The notes beneath the pieces were generated by a model. That model had not been told where the DNA came from. It saw only the letters and a program-made list of their open reading frames with translations, and ran no database searches. A stretch of 64,000 nucleotides of DNA from Tanypteryx hageni (Eukaryota; Arthropoda; Insecta; Odonata; Petaluridae): NCBI GenBank assembly GCA_028673005.1, contig CM054115.1:108826672-108890671 (forward strand), in the 5' to 3' direction. Positions 60,124-64,000 of this stretch are shown here, in pieces; the first letter of the stretch is position 1; each line of letters begins with the position of its first letter. The position numbers were made by a program, and so were the translations under genes.

Positions 60124-60700
60124 TCACCCACCTCTGATTTGAAAATTTCCGCCCATTTGTCCAATGTAAAGACCATTGCAATTGTTACACTTTAAAAGGT
60201 ACACACCAGATTTCTTCATAGAGTCAACCATGTCCTTACTATTGCTAAGAAGTAATCTGAGGTTTACTTTATTGTAAAAGGCCGACTTGATACATTCCTT
60301 GGGGAAGAGATTAGCAATTTTGTAAAATAAATGGCCCATAAAAACAATTTGCATCAACAAGATTTGTTGACAGTTTGGGAAGGCTGGGAAGAATATAAGG
60401 AACTGATGGCCATATTTCTTTGTTTTTGACTGAGCAAATTTGAAATCAAAAGTGGGGAATAACAGTTTTTTTCGGCAATAAGTGAGATAGTATTTAATTC
60501 TAAGGAAAATTTTCTGGGGATAGAGGAATAATTAAGAGTCTATTGAGCAAAGAATGGAAGAAGAAGCACGTATAACATGATTGGTGTAGGTGGGTTTACG
60601 ATAGATGGAGAAATTAATTTTGCTGTTAAAAGTTGTTAAAGAAAGGTCAAGAAAAATGAGCTTATGATTAGTTTCTAGTTCTATTTTCAAATAAGAGCTA
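60124..60700 (-). pseudogene. Penelope RT C-terminus and GIY-YIG relic
   Basis: From 60700 down: KIELETNHKLIFLDLSLTTF, NFSIYRKPTYTNHVIRASSS (RT thumb with IYRKPTxTxxxI), a stop near 60535, FAQSKTKKYGHQFLIFFPAF, then SGVYLLKCNNCNGLYIGQMG and NFQI. The nuclease GVY-YIG and CxxC are visible; the downstream Arg/His part is frame-broken. Confidence 0.78.
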
Positions 60701-61182
60701 ATGAACACTATAGGTGTTTCAAATCCAGTTCATTCAATTCTCATTTTGTGAAACATTTACTCATCTGCTATCATTCTTCATCCTTTACTCCCAAATTCTT
60801 ACATTTAGTGGAAAAAGGTCCAAGATTAAATTTCCTTGAGAAAATGAAAATTATACATAACAAAATTAATCCTGAGATACTTTTAAATAATGATCACCAG
60901 TTCCCCTCTTATTCCCTGATACTCATGTTTCCTTCCCCACCTAGTACAGTCTTTCACCGAAATAAAGTTCAAAATCTTCCCCCCCCTCTCCTCTCCCCCC
61001 TCTCTATCTTCTGTTCATGACTTCCCCTTCCTCACCTCCCCCTACCCACTATTCACCATCGACTCCGATTTTTGTCCACCCCCCTTTCTCTCCTTTAACC
61101 AATTCCCTCCTTCATTCCCCTAATTTCCACCTCCTCACCTATCTCTTGTTGATATATATTACCTATTTTTTAATTGCTTGTT

Positions 61183-61220
61183 ACCTGATTAGGGTGATTA
61201 TTCACCGAAATCGGTCATGT
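61183..61220 (+). ncRNA. Decayed hammerhead motif of the second Penelope
   Basis: CTGATTA (61185-61191), stem II GGTGA/TCACC, GAAA (61207-61210), then TCGGTC with the cleavage position after 61216. The conserved G8 of CTGANGA is T here (61190), so catalysis is unlikely. Layout matches Penelope-type hammerheads. Confidence 0.5.
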
Positions 61221-61276
61221 TTTGCATTTATTTGTGGAAATTAGCAAAAGTTTTGTATTAAAAATACTTTCTCATA

Positions 61277-61308
<32 letters not shown>

Positions 61309-61374
61309 GACATACACTTGTTTGTCATTTAATTATAATTATTATTTTTTACATCATAAAATATAGGGTTTGGG

Positions 61375-61575
61375 TTAGGGGCATGATTCATGTTCTTTAC
61401 CCTGGGCTTCAAAATACTTAGTCACAGCTCTGGCAATGAGCTTTGTTTCATAGTCCTTTGGCAATATCTGAACTAAGATATGTGATGTATAATGCTCAAC
61501 AACAATCACTTGCATGGGGTGATCTTTGTGTAAAATTTGTTTTCCTGTTTTATGGGAGACTACAACTACACTCAT
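61375..61575 (-). other. Unassigned ORF (66 codons)
   Basis: Reads MSVVVVSHKTGKQILHKDHP and ends VTKYFEAQGKEHESCP. Composition looks protein-like (mixed charged and hydrophobic), but I recognise no family. No splice sites tie it to the host gene. Could be a transposon fragment or chance. Confidence 0.25.
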
Positions 61576-61964
61576 TTAGCACGCTTTCATTTACAGGGTT
61601 TTCATTTTAGTGGGGTTTTCATAAAAAGGAACTTTTTGTTTATTTAAAATAAACAAAAATTGCTATAACATTATGTGATAGCAATTTTCCTTTTAGTGCA
61701 GTTTTCATAACTTTTGAAATTTTCATTTAGTGTGTTAGCAAATTTTCATTTAGCAGTCACTTTGCCTAACTGCATAAACTCAGTGAGAAACTATTTAATT
61801 TTTGAAAAATTGCTTTTTTAATATGCAGTTTTGTAAAAATGTGATAAAACGTAAAATATAAAAATTAATTATAAATAAGTATTAGAATAGGTATATTGTG
61901 ATGAAAGACTAGGAAATAGCAACATTATTTGAGATACCATGACAGAATTTCAAGGCTAACCTAT

Positions 61965-62255
61965 GATGGGTCACCAGGTTCATGAGGAGAATGAATTAGC
62001 TCTTCCCCAAAGAATGACTTTGAGACAAAGACTATCAGAATATTACTAAGAAAAACTAATTTAAAAACAAATGATGGTGAAAACTATTGAAAATGAAAAA
62101 CTGAAGATAACCATTATGTTGTCATTTTCAATTGATGGCATGAAATTGTCAACATTTGTTGTACTAAAGAGAAAGAACCTTTCAAAAAGAATTTACTTGG
62201 TTGCATCACCTTTAAATGTAATGAGAAAGGTTAGATTAATAACAATTCGATGAAT
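61965..62255 (+). pseudogene. pogo transposase relic 1 (POGK/jerky-like)
   Basis: FMRRMN and a LPQRMTLRQRL-like DNA-binding part (broken frame), then NEKLKITIMLSFSIDGMKLS and VVLKRKNLSK, the segment before the second catalytic Asp in pogo-type transposases. 61256-61964 and 62260-62700 around it are unassigned apart from an ATT run at 61277-61299. Confidence 0.6.
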
Positions 62256-62705
62256 GAATGAAATGTGGAACAAATGACCAGGTGCTCTTTTGAAGAAAAG
62301 ATTAATTCTAGTGCTGGATAGCAACAACGCCAATAATAGCAGCAATGACAATAATAACAATAAACTTTTAGAATTGGGCTTTATACATACCTAAATTTCT
62401 TTACTACGTTGTTCTATCTTACACAGCTTAAATTTTATTAACACTTAAACCCTCACTCTGTGTGGGTATAATATTTATTTTTGCTAGTTCTAATAAAGAA
62501 GATATATGCATTATTATATTATTATGCATTTATATTCTAAATAGCAGATCATAAGCAGGGATGATTTACCATATTTACCCAAATCCAAGAAGAGGTTTTT
62601 TCCCAAATTTCAGATTGCGAAAATCAATGGTCATCTTAAATTCGAACACAAAGTGGTGCACCATCAAGATATTGATAAGATTTGTCACATGAAAAACTCA
62701 TTGTG

Positions 62706-63055
62706 CATCAATATTTCATACAACAAACTCTTCATGTATCAAGTAATCACTCGACAAATTTGTTGCGAGACAAATTGGAATGCAAGACAACATGATTGGT
62801 GTATGGCAGCAAGAGGCACTTGTTGGGTTGGGTAGGTTGGGAGACATCCCCTGCCACACACCATCCAATGTGTCTCTCATTGCGTAATTCACAAAATGAA
62901 TTGTGATCGCGACATAAAGAAAAATTTTGCTGTGGAAAAGTGCCTCCGCCTGCCATACACCAGTCATGGTGTCTCACCTTCCAATTTGTCTCGCGACAGA
63001 TTTGTCGAGCAATGAATTGATGCGCGAATAGTTGGTTGTGTGATGTATAGTATGA
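62706..63055. mobile_element. MITE with long inverted arms
   Basis: Arms 62706-62822 and 62938-63055 share ACTCGACAAATTTGTTGCGA against CTCGACAAATCTGTCGCGAG, GACAAATTGGAA and TGGTGTATGGCAG. The 115-nt loop repeats GTGTCTC words from the arm. No coding sequence; superfamily not determined. Confidence 0.72.
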
Positions 63056-63429
63056 ATGGCTATGCATTTAATCAATTTTTTAAACAAATGAAACAAGGTA
63101 AAATAATTTTATCTACTGAAATTTTTCATTGCAAACTTACAATTGGGATTTCAATTAATGCAGTATTAATTTTTTTAAATGCATTTAAAAAATTCTGTTT
63201 TTTCTCAAATAAAAATTTATAACAAAACATTTTAATTAATGAATGAACTAGTACACTTATACTGAATACAGGTGTTCAAAATATACATAAAATACATTCA
63301 GTGAGAAACATCTTATCTATCAAAAACATGTAATTGGACTTAGAAAAACCAACAATTACCTTTTGAGTCAAATATGTAATGCTGATGGAACTCAGTTTTC
63401 TTTAACATACTACTGCCAATGTAGAAGCT

Positions 63430-64000
63430 GCAAAATCTGTGATAATAACAACAGGTAACGAAAATATGTGAGTTGCAGTAATGTTGGCTGTTTAGTAGAT
63501 GGAGCAAAATTACCATCATATGTTATCCAAAAATGAAGTAACAAATGCCTTTTGGAATAATTGATGTCATGAAAATGGATGGGTGTCAAATGAACTTAGA
63601 AGAAATTGGTTACACATCATCTGGAAAAGAAGTATAGTAGCACTATTAAGAAAAAAAGATGCTTGTACTAGATGCATTCTAAGAATACCTAACACCAGAA
63701 GTTAAAGATTAAATAAATGCAATGAATACTGACTTTGTAATAATACCTGGAGGAATTACATCACAGCTACAAGTTCTCATTGTTGCTGTCAACAAGCTTT
63801 TTAAAGTTAGTTTAAAGAAATTATATTCAGAGTGAAAAAGAAACAAACTGTTGCAATGCTCTGCCAATGGATCAAGGCATCATGGCAACAGATAAATCAG
63901 AAGTAATAGTGAATGCATTTGAGAAGTGCTACTTATCTAATATCATGGATGGAAGTGAAGACGATGTTTTGTGGGAGTCTATGGACAAGGTTCAGAATGA
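63430..64000 (+). pseudogene. pogo transposase relic 2, cut by window end
   Basis: Fragments in order: a TTGNEN start, MLVLDAF (second catalytic Asp), LTPEVKD, MNTDFVIIPGGITSQLQVLI (third block, the expected Asp after LQ changed to a Val/Ile-rich string), VNKLFKVSLKKLYSE, then MDGSEDDVLWES-like text at the edge. Stops throughout. It overlaps the protein region of relic 1, so it is a separate copy. Confidence 0.7.

Larger units (their letters stand above)
59840..61255 (-). mobile_element. Second Penelope-like element, inverted-arm structure
   Basis: Inverted arms of about 230 bp (59905-60131 and 60701-60930) hold both strands of the ORF C-terminus (VEKGPRLxxLExM reads minus at 60010 and plus at 60800). 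Between them, on the minus strand, lies the end of the reverse transcriptase plus GIY-YIG. The plus-strand 3' side continues through a C/T-rich tract (60978-61130) to a hammerhead-like motif near 61200. More diverged than the 13.4 kb element; no target duplication identified. Confidence 0.78.

Noticed and set aside
60748..61244. Plus-strand ORFs as host genes
   Set aside because: The first is the inverted copy of the Penelope ORF end; the second is a Pro/Ser-rich reading of a C/T-rich tract.
61375..61575. Further exon of the axotactin-like gene
   Set aside because: No laminin G, EGF, fibrinogen-like or Kunitz features and no suitable splice sites.
1..64000. CRISPR arrays, bacterial operons, plasmid or phage modules
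   Set aside because: The window is a spliced eukaryotic gene region; tandem repeats present are transposon-internal or simple repeats without spacer structure.

Overview
The window is eukaryotic and almost certainly arthropod. It is AT-rich, its one host gene is split by large introns with consensus GT/AG sites, and the DNA between exons is packed with RTE, Jockey-like and Penelope-like retroelements, Tigger/pogo, hAT and piggyBac DNA transposons, MITEs and tRNA-derived SINEs. The species cannot be fixed from the sequence alone.

Host gene. Sixteen consecutive internal exons of one minus-strand gene run from 59423 down to 6860. All splice phases agree, and together they give exactly 1010 codons with no stop. 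Domain order is laminin G, EGF, fibrinogen-like region with a Cys-rich linker, laminin G, EGF, laminin G, EGF, laminin G, tail. This is the neurexin IV/Caspr superfamily. The third EGF points to axotactin, the secreted glial protein, rather than neurexin IV. Both ends of the gene lie outside the window; no start codon, signal peptide, stop or poly(A) site can be assigned.

Layout by increasing coordinate. 1-6.8 kb is downstream intron with a nearly intact RTE-clade LINE (2.3-5.5 kb, minus). 7-11.5 kb holds RTE and Tigger scraps and a 1.25 kb hAT element with a perfect 8-bp target duplication. 11.7-20.2 kb, the largest intron, holds a Jockey-like LINE tail split by a SINE-like insert, a Penelope-like element with 295-bp inverted arms and hammerhead ribozyme motifs, a folded-back tRNA SINE, a piggyBac relic and a LINE reverse transcriptase split by a hAT MITE. 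22.0-25.4 kb is one complete Tigger element that makes up nearly all of its intron and carries an inserted head-to-head hammerhead pair. 25.6-37 kb holds SINEs, RTE scraps, a ZBED5-like hAT relic, a 402-bp identical tandem duplication and a tRNA-like inverted pair. 37.7-46.5 kb holds nested TTAA-flanked MITEs, a piggyBac transposase fragment, a TIR element with 9-bp duplications and a second RTE copy. 47.5-51.4 kb is a full-length decayed ZMYM1-like hAT inside another element. 52-64 kb holds hAT pieces, two serial tandem duplications, a second Penelope-like element and two pogo relics.

The strongest unusual signals are the three Penelope-derived inverted structures with hammerhead cores. In the clearest one the ribozyme is also the last coding segment of the endonuclease ORF, and the predicted cleavage point falls immediately before the stop codon. 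I found no multi-gene system; the window is one host gene in a dense, nested transposon landscape.
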